DNA from: Acidobacteriaceae bacterium
GTDB taxonomy: Bacteria > Acidobacteriota > Terriglobia > Terriglobales > Acidobacteriaceae
Assembly (NCBI GenBank): GCA_003134995.1
Contig: PLDC01000005.1
Location: 124,001-188,000 of the forward strand
Direction: 5' to 3'
Length of the DNA stretch: 64,000 bases
The notes below the pieces were generated by a model, which saw only the letters and a list, made by a program, of their open reading frames with translations, was not told the DNA's origin and made no database searches. Below, in pieces: positions 54,329-63,038 of the stretch (its first letter is position 1; each line of letters starts with the position of its first letter). The position numbers were made by a program, and so were the translations under genes.

Positions 54329-56446
54329 ATGGGCCCCTTTCGTCTTCTCCTTCAGATGTGCGTTGTTGTGATGTTGGCCATCCTGGCCGCGCTCAACGCC
54401 AAGGCGCAGGCCGGAGCCTGTGCCACCGGCCCCTGCGTCTCCACGTATCACTACGACAACATGCGCGATGGTGTGCAATCGCAGGAATCTACGCTCAGTC
54501 CATCGCTGTTCCCAACAGGACGCGCCGCGAACTTTGGCCTCCTCACACCCGCGGCCGGCGGAGCGACCGGAGCCGTTGACGGCTTAATTTATGCTCAGCC
54601 ACTGTATCTTTCCGGTGTAGCCATGGGCGCAAATTGCTCCGGCACCCAGAATATTGTGCTGGTAGCAACCGAGAACAATTCCGTCTACGCCTTTACTTGG
54701 ACCTACACCTTATCCACCACGGGATATACCTTTTCGCTTACGCAATGCTGGATGCTCAATCTGAACCAGGCGGGCGAGTTTGCGATTCCATTTACCGCTC
54801 TGCCGGTGAATCATAGCGGCGCACCGTGCAATAACCTCACGCCGCAAAGCGGTATTACTGGAACGCCGGTGATCGATACTTCCGTTACGCCTCCGGTAAT
54901 GTATGTGGTGAGCGCACACCAAACGGCAAGCATGACGTACACCTACCGCCTCCACGCGATCAACATAAATTCCGGCACCGAACTAACCAACGGCAGTAGC
55001 GCTCCTTACGACTTGTCGGGCGCTTTTCATACCGGCGTCACCGCGACCCATGAAAATCAGCGGCCCGGGTTGGCCATGTTCAGTCCAGCTCCCGGGGTTG
55101 TCAATCTGTACGTCGCCTTCGGCTCGTTCTGCGACACTCCGCCCTACAGTGGGTACGTTGCGGGACTTACCTATACCTACAGCACGAACAGCTTCGCTCC
55201 AGTCGGCGCTGACTGGGTATTTGATACCGAGGGCGGTGCAACAAATCACGAAGGTGGAATCTGGATGTCGGGGGTGGCCCCCGCCGTAGATAGTGCAGGA
55301 AACATCTACGTGGCCGTGGGTAATGGAACCTGGAACGGCAGCACAGCTTTTGGAGAAAGCGTGGTCAAGATCGCCACTACAAGTTCGGGGCTCGCGGCCG
55401 TTGACTACTACACTCCCAATGACGTGGCAGATCTTAATCTCGATCTGGTGACGGTCACGTTGTGTGCAGCCTACGGTCCAGATAGCTGTCCGCTCGCCAA
55501 TAAGCTCACTTTGGAAGCGCCCACAGGCGATTATGATCTTGGCTCCGGTGGGGTCACGCTTATTTCCCCGGTCACAGCTTCTCCGCTGTGTGGGACGAAC
55601 AATGAACTGGTGGCGGGCGGTAAAGAAGGAGTTATCTACGGAGTCTGCTACGAAACGCAGACCGGATCAACGCTGCAAGACGTAATGGGCGGGTTCGATG
55701 GCTGCGGTTACGATTGCACGGCTGGTTCAAACCCCACGCTCACCGCCTGCACCGAGTCAGCCACTCCCGGCAACGGTGCCATCGCTCAATGCTTTCAGGG
55801 AGTGAATGCAGCCGAAAAAACAGAAAAGGAACAAGGCGAACTCAATACGATCTTTGCATCGTCAGGCATTATGGGAACCGAGGCGTTCTGGGCAGGCAAC
55901 TCCGCCAATCCGGAAAATTATCTTTATGTCGCCGGAGCCAACGATCCCATCACCGTCTATCAAGCCAGTTCAATCACGGGCTCTTTCAACACCGTAGGCG
56001 CTATCGAGAAACTACCTCTGAAATTTGCCTTCCCGGGTCCGATCCCCGTGGTCTCATGGGATGGGTCAGACGCTTCAACCGCGCTACTGTGGGCCATCGA
56101 TGCCAGCGGCTTCGGCGTATGGCATCCGCTCTCCAATTCAGCTGCCGCTGCCAGGCCCGCGACGCTGTTCGTCTACAATGCGATCCCAGGACCCGCTAGT
56201 GATCCAGTCCTGAGCGAATTATGGAAAAGCTCGACCGGCACTGCAAACCTTGGGCCTGGCGCGGTGAAATTTGCCGTCCCCACTGTGGCTGGCGGATTAG
56301 TGTTTGTCCAGGGCGGCACGCCGGGCTACGCCCCGGGCGTACCCGGAGGGATCGACGTCAACTGCACCGCAGCGGCAATAGTGGACAGTACCACGCCAAC
56401 CATATGTGGAGGGATGTTGTCAGTCTACGGTCAATTGCACGACTAG
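54329..56446 (+). CDS. Secreted beta-propeller-like protein of unknown function
   Basis: Start at ATG 54329 after AGGAGG; the open frame runs 40 codons further upstream but without signal-like sequence. A signal peptide (MGPFRLLLQMCVVVMLAILAALNAKAQ) precedes about 680 residues rich in Gly, Thr, Asn, Tyr and Cys. Blade-like segments such as GLIYAQPLYL, IVLVATENNSVYAFTW, NELVAGGKEGVIYGV and YLYVAGANDPI suggest a PQQ-dehydrogenase-like beta-propeller, but no cofactor site is visible. Numerous Cys residues fit an exported disulfide-bonded protein. Confidence 0.7.
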   Translation: MGPFRLLLQMCVVVMLAILAALNAKAQAGACATGPCVSTYHYDNMRDGVQSQESTLSPSLFPTGRAANFGLLTPAAGGATGAVDGLIYAQPLYLSGVAMGANCSGTQNIVLVATENNSVYAFTWTYTLSTTGYTFSLTQCWMLNLNQAGEFAIPFTALPVNHSGAPCNNLTPQSGITGTPVIDTSVTPPVMYVVSAHQTASMTYTYRLHAININSGTELTNGSSAPYDLSGAFHTGVTATHENQRPGLAMFSPAPGVVNLYVAFGSFCDTPPYSGYVAGLTYTYSTNSFAPVGADWVFDTEGGATNHEGGIWMSGVAPAVDSAGNIYVAVGNGTWNGSTAFGESVVKIATTSSGLAAVDYYTPNDVADLNLDLVTVTLCAAYGPDSCPLANKLTLEAPTGDYDLGSGGVTLISPVTASPLCGTNNELVAGGKEGVIYGVCYETQTGSTLQDVMGGFDGCGYDCTAGSNPTLTACTESATPGNGAIAQCFQGVNAAEKTEKEQGELNTIFASSGIMGTEAFWAGNSANPENYLYVAGANDPITVYQASSITGSFNTVGAIEKLPLKFAFPGPIPVVSWDGSDASTALLWAIDASGFGVWHPLSNSAAAARPATLFVYNAIPGPASDPVLSELWKSSTGTANLGPGAVKFAVPTVAGGLVFVQGGTPGYAPGVPGGIDVNCTAAAIVDSTTPTICGGMLSVYGQLHD

Positions 56447-56546
56447 AAAAATTCTGCCTCTGAGCCCTGCGAAACGCGAAACCTTGACTTTCTTTCGCAC
56501 AGAAGAATCTTTAGCGAAATTAGTCTGAGAACTGAGAACTGAGAAC

Positions 56547-57713
56547 CTAGCTGGTGCTTTCGGCCGTAGCCGCGACGAAGTCAATCAACTGCTGCACTCC
56601 GTGGCGTTCATCCTTGCTATTCAGGGTGAACGAGACGCCCATCCCGTAGCCGGGATGCGACGCCTTCACCTTGCCTGCCAACCGCAACTTCATTTCCTGC
56701 GTGCGCACCGTGATCTCGACAGCACTGCCGGTCGGAAAAGCCAGGGGCATTTCCAAATAGCATCCGCCTGGGCTCAGATCGCTCAGGTGACAGTAGTTCC
56801 GAACCGAACTGCCCTGCTGATAAACCTCCGCTCCGAGACGGCAGGCATATCGAGTTTGTCCGCGACGATTGTCCGGCTCTGCTCGCAGTCGAGAAATCGC
56901 TTTTTCGTTCCGGTTCTTCGCGTCCGGCGACTTGCTCTGCTTCTCTTTCTCTTCAACCTGCCTTTCCACCTTTGCATCTTTTTCCGGCCGTGTCGAGTGT
57001 TCCACTTCCACAGACTCAGCCGCCAACTCCCGCTTCGTGGCATCGGCCAGGTTTTTCTGCAACCAGTCGTGCAGAATCCGGCGTGAAGTCTGAGGAACGT
57101 CCACATACTGTACCCCGGCACGCCCGTTCCAATCCTGCCACACTACCTGGCCGGAGAGCCGCACCCGCGCCGTCTGCCCCGGTAATTGAAATTGAAAATA
57201 AACTTTGCTGGCAGGGGGTAGCCTTTTCCCAAAATTTACCGCCATCCCGTCTTCCGACAGATCTACAAGGGTAGCTCGCTCCTGTTCGCCACCGGCGTAG
57301 TCGATCGTCGCATGAGTGTGCACGGGAGCCCGGGCTTTGCCGCGCTTGTCGCGGTACAGCACTGCCTGAGCCGCCCGCAAGCTGCTCATCACCCGGTCAG
57401 AGGCCAAGGGCCTGTACAGCACGAAGTTTACGCCGAGGGAAAACATGTCCCGGATGTCTTCCTGCTCCGCCACTACTATAGCCAGGGTCGACTCATTCGC
57501 TCGGGAGGAACGGCATTCACGCAGGATGGAAACCACGTCCGCCTTGCTTTTGCAATCAACAATAAGAAGGTCAAAGCGATCTTGCGCCAGGCGCACGGCT
57601 GCACGCACCGCGTCAGGGCACATTTCGACCTGAATCCTTAGCTCTTCCAGAGAACTCCGCAGCGTCTGCGCCGCGGCGTCGTCGACGCACACCAATAAAG
57701 ATGAGAGAGTCAT
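56547..57713 (-). CDS. Receiver-like plus tandem PilZ domain protein
   Basis: 388 aa. Residues 1-120 form a receiver-like fold (LLVCVDDAAAQTL; LLIVDCKSKAD); the usual Lys-Pro is Arg-Pro (YRPLAS), so phosphotransfer is doubtful. Residues about 130-220 are a PilZ domain with DLSEDG but a weak RxxxR. A charged linker follows (about 225-285, with EKEKQSKSPDAKNRNEK). Residues 285-385 form a second PilZ domain with RGQTR and DLSPGG, the full c-di-GMP-binding signature. It likely senses c-di-GMP; the output is unknown. It is the kind of protein that can link c-di-GMP to polysaccharide or motility. Confidence 0.85.
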   Translation of the reverse strand: MTLSSLLVCVDDAAAQTLRSSLEELRIQVEMCPDAVRAAVRLAQDRFDLLIVDCKSKADVVSILRECRSSRANESTLAIVVAEQEDIRDMFSLGVNFVLYRPLASDRVMSSLRAAQAVLYRDKRGKARAPVHTHATIDYAGGEQERATLVDLSEDGMAVNFGKRLPPASKVYFQFQLPGQTARVRLSGQVVWQDWNGRAGVQYVDVPQTSRRILHDWLQKNLADATKRELAAESVEVEHSTRPEKDAKVERQVEEKEKQSKSPDAKNRNEKAISRLRAEPDNRRGQTRYACRLGAEVYQQGSSVRNYCHLSDLSPGGCYLEMPLAFPTGSAVEITVRTQEMKLRLAGKVKASHPGYGMGVSFTLNSKDERHGVQQLIDFVAATAESTS

Positions 57714-57965
57714 ACCTGTCTATCATCGTAGGTTCACCCGAGTTCCGGCGGCAAGTTACCAGGGTCATATGCCCGCTGTCCCATCTCTGAGCCTGCGGGT
57801 TGCACAATTTTTCTCGTGTTCTCTGCGGGAAGGCCTAACCAGGGATTGCCGAAGAATAGGCTTTTGATGGCCAGCAAACCGATTCAGATGCGTTTCCATT
57901 TTTTTATACTAGTCCGCTGCGCGGCGCTCTTTCTGTGACAAACCCGGGTTAGAATCGTACGTCCA

Positions 57966-59237
57966 ATGAGCGCACCTTCGGCAAATCAGGAAGCTGTTCA
58001 CAGAACAGATCGAGCTCGTACTTCCCTTTGGCTTTGGATTCTTTTCTCCGCATGCGCCTTCGCCACCGTTGCCCTATTCTTTATTCCCGCTTTCATCATT
58101 CGTCCCTTCCGTTACCAAGCGCCGCGCCCGCTCTTGCTTGCGATGGCCTTGCGCCAGCGCGCTCCGCTCGGCACGCTGATCACAGGTGTAGCATGCTTTT
58201 TCCTGGCCTTCGCGCTTTGGAAAACGGTCGGCCGTTGGCGCAAGGTACTCATCGTGTTCGCTCTGCTGATCGTTACTTTTTCAGCTGTTATGGCGCGTCA
58301 AAACTATTTTGAATGGATGTTTCATCCCATTGCCGGCCCGCAGTTCGTGGCGCAATCCGAGAGCAAACTCGACGCCAAAGAAATGATCCTGGCTGTTCGT
58401 CTCGGCAACAACGCCCGCGCCTATCCCATCAGCCAGATGGCTTACCATCACATCCTCAACGACGTAGTCGCAGGCGTTCCGATCGCCGTAACGTATTGAA
58501 CGCTCTGTCACACCGGTCTGGTGTGGACGCGGACGGTCAGCGGGAGAGCCCTGCATTTTTACCTGGCTGGCATCAACAACCAGAACTTCCTGATGCGCGA
58601 CGAAGAAACTGGAACATGGTGGCAGCAGATCACGGGCAAGGCCATCTATGGACCACTGCAAGGCGCAGCGCTCGAACTGGTACTCAGCGACGAACTAACT
58701 TTCGGTGAATGGAGAAGCGAATCTCCAGCCGGACAGGTGCTGTCGCCAATCGCCAAGTACACAAAAGAATACGATCCCAACTGGGAGCCCGACGTAGCCA
58801 AGCTCCCGGTTGTCATCAGCTTTCCGGGCACCGAACTCAAATCGCGGGATGTGGTTATCGGAGTTACTATCAACGGCGCCGCACGTGCATATCCGTGGGA
58901 AACTTTCGCCAAGCAATCTCCGGTTCTTGACCGCGTGAACGGCGCGCCGCTGCTGCTAGTCCTCGGCCCCGACGGCAAATCCTTCCGTGTATTCGTCAGC
59001 CGCGTCGACGGCCGCGACGCCGAATTCTTTCTGCAGACGAATTCCAGTCCTGATGACAAAAGTGAAAACAAAACATGGACGCTACTCGACACACTCATCG
59101 ACAGCCAGTGGAACTTCCAAGGGTGCGCCACATCCGGTCCAGCGCAAGGAAAATGTCTCGACCGCGTTCCCGCGCTGAAAGATTATTGGTTCGACTGGCG
59201 CAACTACCACGTCGACACAACGGTCTACAAACACTAG
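57966..59237 (+). CDS. DUF3179 membrane protein with in-frame TGA at the conserved CxxC Cys: candidate selenoprotein
   Basis: The frame is open from ATG 57966 to TAG 59237 (423 codons) except for one TGA at 58497-58499 (codon 178). Three hydrophobic segments (about 20-115) precede a DUF3179 domain: GNNARAYPISQMAYHHILNDVVAG, then VTY-TGA-TLCHTGLVW where the family has VTYC-x-x-C, then FLMRDEETGTWWQQITGKAI and DYWFDWRNYH. Family alignment is preserved on both sides and no other stop or frameshift occurs. A hairpin with GGTCT loop starts 9 bases after the TGA (see 58509). Reading TGA as selenocysteine would give a UxxC redox motif. Alternatives: nonsense mutation or sequencing error. If not read through, only a 177-aa membrane fragment results. 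Confidence 0.75.
58509..58525 (+). promoter_or_regulatory. Candidate bacterial SECIS hairpin
   Basis: CACACC-GGTCT-GGTGTG forms a perfect 6-bp stem with a 5-nt loop, plus a U-G pair below. The loop begins 15 bases after the TGA at 58497-58499. Bacterial SECIS elements lie directly after the UGA and need G in the first loop positions; E. coli fdhF has the same GGUCU loop. The bases also encode HTGLVW, so coding constraint may explain part of it. Confidence 0.6.
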
Positions 59238-59373
59238 AACCTTCGGATAACGTAAGGGTTGCGGCGCACTTGTCTCCCCGTTTCTGAAGGGACGAGCGTT
59301 GGGGTTCCTAATCTTTGAAAGCGAATTCTATCGTGAGGTCGCAGAAAGCCAGCGGTTGCTGAAGGCAGAAGTG

Positions 59374-61005
59374 TCAGGCCGCTGTCCCTGTCGGCACGCT
59401 GACCCTGACGGTAGTTCCCGACTCACTGGAGATCACATCGAAGGTCCCGCGCAGAGCGTTCATTCGCTCCCGCATGCCTGAAATGCCGACGCCGGGAAGC
59501 TGTCCACTCGCACGAAATTTGGACATCACTTCTGGCGGAAAGCCCCTTCCCTCATCCGAGATCTCAATTGCAAGCCGCCTGTCTTCAACAGTCAAGCGGA
59601 TGCGCGCCACTTTGCTCTCGGAATGCCGATGAATGTTGGCCAGGCTCTGCTGCACAATGCGAAAAAGCGCAGTCTCAACTTCCGGCGAGGGACGCGCCAA
59701 ATCCTTGGGCATGTCGACGCTTACGGCCACTCCACTACGCTGCGAAAAACCTTCAACGTACCATGAAATGGCGGAGGCCAATCCAACATCGTCCAACAAC
59801 GGCGGGTGAAGAAGGTAGGAAAGAGTCCGTATCTCCGCTGTGCATCGATCCACCAGATCGATGGTGTCCGCCAGACGAGTCTGCGCACCCTCGCCCAGAG
59901 ATGCCCCCACCAGATTCCCTAACGCAGTGAGATTCATCTGCACGGCGGCAAGGTACTGTCCGGCACTGTCGTGCAACTCGCGTGCTACCCGCCGGCGCTC
60001 TTCATCTTGCGCCTGCATCAGCGAGCCAGAGAGAGTCCGCAACGCTTCATGCGCCTGCTTAAGTTCCTGCGTGCGCTGCTGAACCCGCGACTCCAGCAGA
60101 CTCCTGGCATTGTGCTGCTCGGTAACGTCCACAGCCAGCACCATCAAGCCTTCAATTTCTCCCGAGGGCTTGCGCACGGCCTGATAAATGAAATCGAAAT
60201 ATGCGTCTTCGGGCGCCCGTCCTGGGCCGCGATTAATAACCGCTTTCACATTCCTGCCGAGATAAGGAATACCGCTGCGGTAAACGCCATCGAGGAGTTC
60301 AAAAAAAGTCTGACCGGACAATTCGGGCAGCGTTTCCCGAATGGTTCGCTGCAGAAGCTCTTCGGACGAACGGCCCACAATTTTGCAATATGTCGAATTC
60401 ACAAACGACCAGCGATGTTCGGGACCGTTGAGAATGGCGATTCCGGCCGGAGCCTGCTTGAACAGTTCGCGCAGCTGGTTTCTCTCGAACTCGGCCGCGG
60501 CACGCTCCTGCCGTTCGCTAGCATTGGCCTGTTCAACCTCCCGGCGCGCCAGCACTTGTCCGGTCACTTCGACGGTGTGAATCAGAAGGCCCTCAACTTT
60601 GCCTTCATCGTTGCGAATCGGCTGATAAACGCAATCAAGGTATGCTTCATCTTCTGCCCCGTCTGGCCCCCGCCTGAAGGGGGCGCGCAATTCTCTTCCG
60701 ATGAACGGCACGCCAGTTTTATAAACTTTGTCCAGCCCATCGAAGAATGGGTGCCCTTCCAGTTCCGGATAAGTCTCGCGCGCGGTTTTCCCGATGAAGT
60801 CCTCGGGACCGGCCCGGCCCGCCATTTTTGCCCGCGCGATGTTCACATAGGCCCAACGATGCTCCGGACCCGCCGTGATACCGATCGCCGAGGGTGCATG
60901 CAACAGCAAGTCCCGCAGCCGGCGGTTCAGCCACGTCATGTCGGGGGCACCTTCATAGGCCGCCGCAACCGGCGAAAGATCCGTCACTGACGGGTTCTGA
61001 TCCAA
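59374..61005 (-). CDS. PAS-PAS sensor histidine kinase, NarX/DesK-like (HisKA_3)
   Basis: 543 aa from TTG 61005. Two PAS domains (about 25-150 and 180-305), each with GPEHRW-FVN and ending VDVTEQ-like, are followed by a coiled-coil linker, a HisKA_3 dimerisation domain (DEERRRVARELHDSAGQYLAAVQ; phospho-His in ELHD) and an HATPase_c domain (NIHRHSESKVARI; ISDEGRGFPPE; GVGISGMRERM). No membrane segment, so it senses a cytoplasmic signal. A perfect GGAGGG lies 6 bases before an in-frame CTG at 61020, which may be the true start. No cognate response regulator is adjacent. Confidence 0.88.
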   Translation of the reverse strand: MDQNPSVTDLSPVAAAYEGAPDMTWLNRRLRDLLLHAPSAIGITAGPEHRWAYVNIARAKMAGRAGPEDFIGKTARETYPELEGHPFFDGLDKVYKTGVPFIGRELRAPFRRGPDGAEDEAYLDCVYQPIRNDEGKVEGLLIHTVEVTGQVLARREVEQANASERQERAAAEFERNQLRELFKQAPAGIAILNGPEHRWSFVNSTYCKIVGRSSEELLQRTIRETLPELSGQTFFELLDGVYRSGIPYLGRNVKAVINRGPGRAPEDAYFDFIYQAVRKPSGEIEGLMVLAVDVTEQHNARSLLESRVQQRTQELKQAHEALRTLSGSLMQAQDEERRRVARELHDSAGQYLAAVQMNLTALGNLVGASLGEGAQTRLADTIDLVDRCTAEIRTLSYLLHPPLLDDVGLASAISWYVEGFSQRSGVAVSVDMPKDLARPSPEVETALFRIVQQSLANIHRHSESKVARIRLTVEDRRLAIEISDEGRGFPPEVMSKFRASGQLPGVGISGMRERMNALRGTFDVISSESGTTVRVSVPTGTAA

Positions 61006-61194
61006 CTGGTTCTGATCCAGAAAATTCCCTCCGCAGACTTGGAGACAAGGCTACACAGTGTACAACAGGCCCACGGGAACGGAAATGCTGTTCTTTCCCT
61101 AGCGCTGGGGCAATTGTATGATGCTGGAGCCGCGCGCGAAAGAACGGCTCGGAATGACGAGAGCTAGTAACATTTCGGTTGGAGGATTTCATCA

Positions 61195-61803
61195 GTGTCG
61201 CAAATTCACGCCATCTTTTGGGACGTCGGAGGGGTGCTGCTCAGCAACGCGTGGGATCACACGCAACGCATGGCTGCGGTCGAACGCTTTCATCTCGATG
61301 AAAATGAGTTTCATGCGCGGCACGAAATGGTGGTCTCATCATTTGAGCGCGGCAAGATCACGCTGGACGAATATTTGGATCACACCGTGTTCTACCGCGA
61401 TCGTCCGTTCACCCGCGACGAATTTCGGGATTTCATGTTCTCGCTGTCGGAGCCCATACCGGAGGTTCTCACCTTCGCGCGCACTCTGGCCGCTTCCGGA
61501 AAATACTTCATGGGCACGATCAACAATGAGTCTCGCGAATTGAACCTGTACCGCATCGAGAAATTTGGTCTGCGAGAAATCTTCCGGTTGTTCGTCAGCT
61601 CCTGCTTCGTTGGGCTACGCAAACCGGAGAGCGGCATTTATCGCCTCGCGACCGAGATTACGCAGATCAATCCGGAAGAGTGCTGCTTCATCGACGACCG
61701 GGCGCTCAACCTCGAGTGCGCCGCGAAACTAGGGATGCAAACGATCCAGATGCAAACCCTGGAACAGTTGCGCAGCGATTTGCAAAAGCTCAGCGTGGTT
61801 TAG
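61195..61803 (+). CDS. HAD-superfamily hydrolase (subfamily IA type)
   Basis: 202 aa starting at GTG 61195, with GGAGG upstream. Motif I is AIFWDVGGVLL (nucleophile Asp; the second Asp is Gly, as in many HAD-IA proteins), motif II TINNES, motif III Lys in LRKPESGIY, and the acidic motif FIDDRALN. The helical cap lies between residues about 20 and 85. It is a small phosphatase or dehalogenase-like enzyme; the substrate cannot be given. It is divergent from the sensor kinase gene and convergent with the next gene. Confidence 0.85.
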   Translation: MSQIHAIFWDVGGVLLSNAWDHTQRMAAVERFHLDENEFHARHEMVVSSFERGKITLDEYLDHTVFYRDRPFTRDEFRDFMFSLSEPIPEVLTFARTLAASGKYFMGTINNESRELNLYRIEKFGLREIFRLFVSSCFVGLRKPESGIYRLATEITQINPEECCFIDDRALNLECAAKLGMQTIQMQTLEQLRSDLQKLSVV

Positions 61804-61844
61804 GGCCCTGTTGGGCCTAAGACCTAACACCTATGACCTGGCAC

Positions 61845-62951
61845 CTAGCCTCTTCGAGGCTGCATCTTCGCCGAAGAAGTAATTGTCTTGGGAATATCAG
61901 ATTCGGCACCGGAAAGCGTCAGGTCGCTCGACCAGCATTCCGAAACCAGCTTCCAATCCCCGCTCGTCTGCTTGGCGAAGACCCAGAGATATTTGCCGCG
62001 CTCTTCGCGGCGCTTGCCGGTAGCGCCCGGAACCAACGCGCTGTAACGTCCAACTTCGTGAGCCAGATCTCCCAAGACATCCACTCGAAGCGGATCGACC
62101 GCTACTTCTCCCAAGCCAGCTTCGAGAGCCGAATAGAAAAACTCGCGCACGGCCACCGCACCGCGAATCGGAGGCAGATTCGATCGCAATACCACGGCGT
62201 CGGGCGCATAAAGTTCGATCAACTCATCGAGTTGCCGCGTATTACAAGCCAGAACCCATTCCTGAGTAAGCCGCCGCACTGAGGCCTCGCCGCGACTCAT
62301 TGGTTCGCCTTTTGCCGCGGCAGCAACTCTCATGCGGTCCGCTTCCCGCGCACTCTCAGGAGCGTTCGCTCGCACCGCAACTGTGGCAACGTCGCCAGTT
62401 CCTCCCTGGAAATAGTGGTGATGGTAATGATGATGATAATGGTGCGTGCCCGCAGGAGCGCCCGGAGCAGGATGTACCTCGTCTTTGGCTTCGGTCGCTA
62501 GTGGCGGAGCTTGGGCCAAAGTGCCTTCGTCGTTGTCGAGGTTAGATGTTGCCGCAGCTTGAGGTGTGGAGTCGGGCGAATGTGACGCGGTTGCGAGCGG
62601 GAGTCCGCACGCGCCGCAGAATTTATTGCCTTCGCGATTGCGATGTCCGCAAACGCGACAGGCAGTGGAAGCATTCACGATACTTTCTTGCGTGGCATCC
62701 TCCGAGACGGTTTCGGAATCCGCCTCCATGGTGAGGCGCTGCATGGCTTGCAGAGCCGCGGCAATCGCTTCCTGGTTGGGCTTCGGCCGGCGCATCTCCG
62801 GGTAGAGACGCTGATAAATCTCGCCCAACGCAGGATTGTGCGGGCCGATGCTCGGCACACCTTCGGCATCCTGCGCAGGAGTCAAGCCGGGTGGCTTGGC
62901 CTGCCTCTTGTCTTGATCTCGAATGTCTCTTGGAAATCTATCTCTGTCCAC
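61845..62951 (-). CDS. Zinc-ribbon protein with His-rich linker and SnoaL-like domain
   Basis: 368 aa, GTG start at 62951. A zinc-ribbon (CRVCGHRNREGNKFCGACG) lies near residue 97. A strikingly His/Tyr-rich stretch (THHYHHHYHHHYFQGG) follows near 170-185. The C-terminal 150 residues are a SnoaL/NTF2-like domain (VRRLTQEWVLACNTRQLDELIELYAPDAVVLRSNLPPIRG ... WVFAKQTSGDWKLVSECW). The zinc-ribbon at mid-protein and the His cluster suggest metal binding. No membrane or signal segment. Function unknown. Confidence 0.7.
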   Translation of the reverse strand: MDRDRFPRDIRDQDKRQAKPPGLTPAQDAEGVPSIGPHNPALGEIYQRLYPEMRRPKPNQEAIAAALQAMQRLTMEADSETVSEDATQESIVNASTACRVCGHRNREGNKFCGACGLPLATASHSPDSTPQAAATSNLDNDEGTLAQAPPLATEAKDEVHPAPGAPAGTHHYHHHYHHHYFQGGTGDVATVAVRANAPESAREADRMRVAAAAKGEPMSRGEASVRRLTQEWVLACNTRQLDELIELYAPDAVVLRSNLPPIRGAVAVREFFYSALEAGLGEVAVDPLRVDVLGDLAHEVGRYSALVPGATGKRREERGKYLWVFAKQTSGDWKLVSECWSSDLTLSGAESDIPKTITSSAKMQPRRG

Positions 62952-62992
62952 AATTCAGACCGCGCTACTGCCGTCATTTTAGCTCAAGCGGA

Positions 62993-63019
62993 GCCTGCCC
63001 TGAATGAAGCCGAAGGGTT
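62993..63019. repeat. REP-like fragment (copy 2)
   Basis: GCCTGCCCTGAATGAAGCCGAAGGGTT resembles the copy at 15051-15078. It lies in the short gap between the zinc-ribbon gene and the TonB-C gene. Confidence 0.4.
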
Positions 63020-63038
63020 AGCACTAGCGGGCGGAATC

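Noticed and set aside
57966-58499. DUF3179 region read as two separate genes split at the TGA
   Set aside because: Both halves are in the same frame, and the domain continues without loss across the TGA, so two independent genes do not fit. The second half has no ribosome binding site of its own. Nonsense mutation remains open and is stated in the finding.
61802-61825. Terminator after the HAD gene
   Set aside because: The TAGGGCCC/GGGCCTA pairing has a bulge, a short loop and no T-run, so I did not list it.
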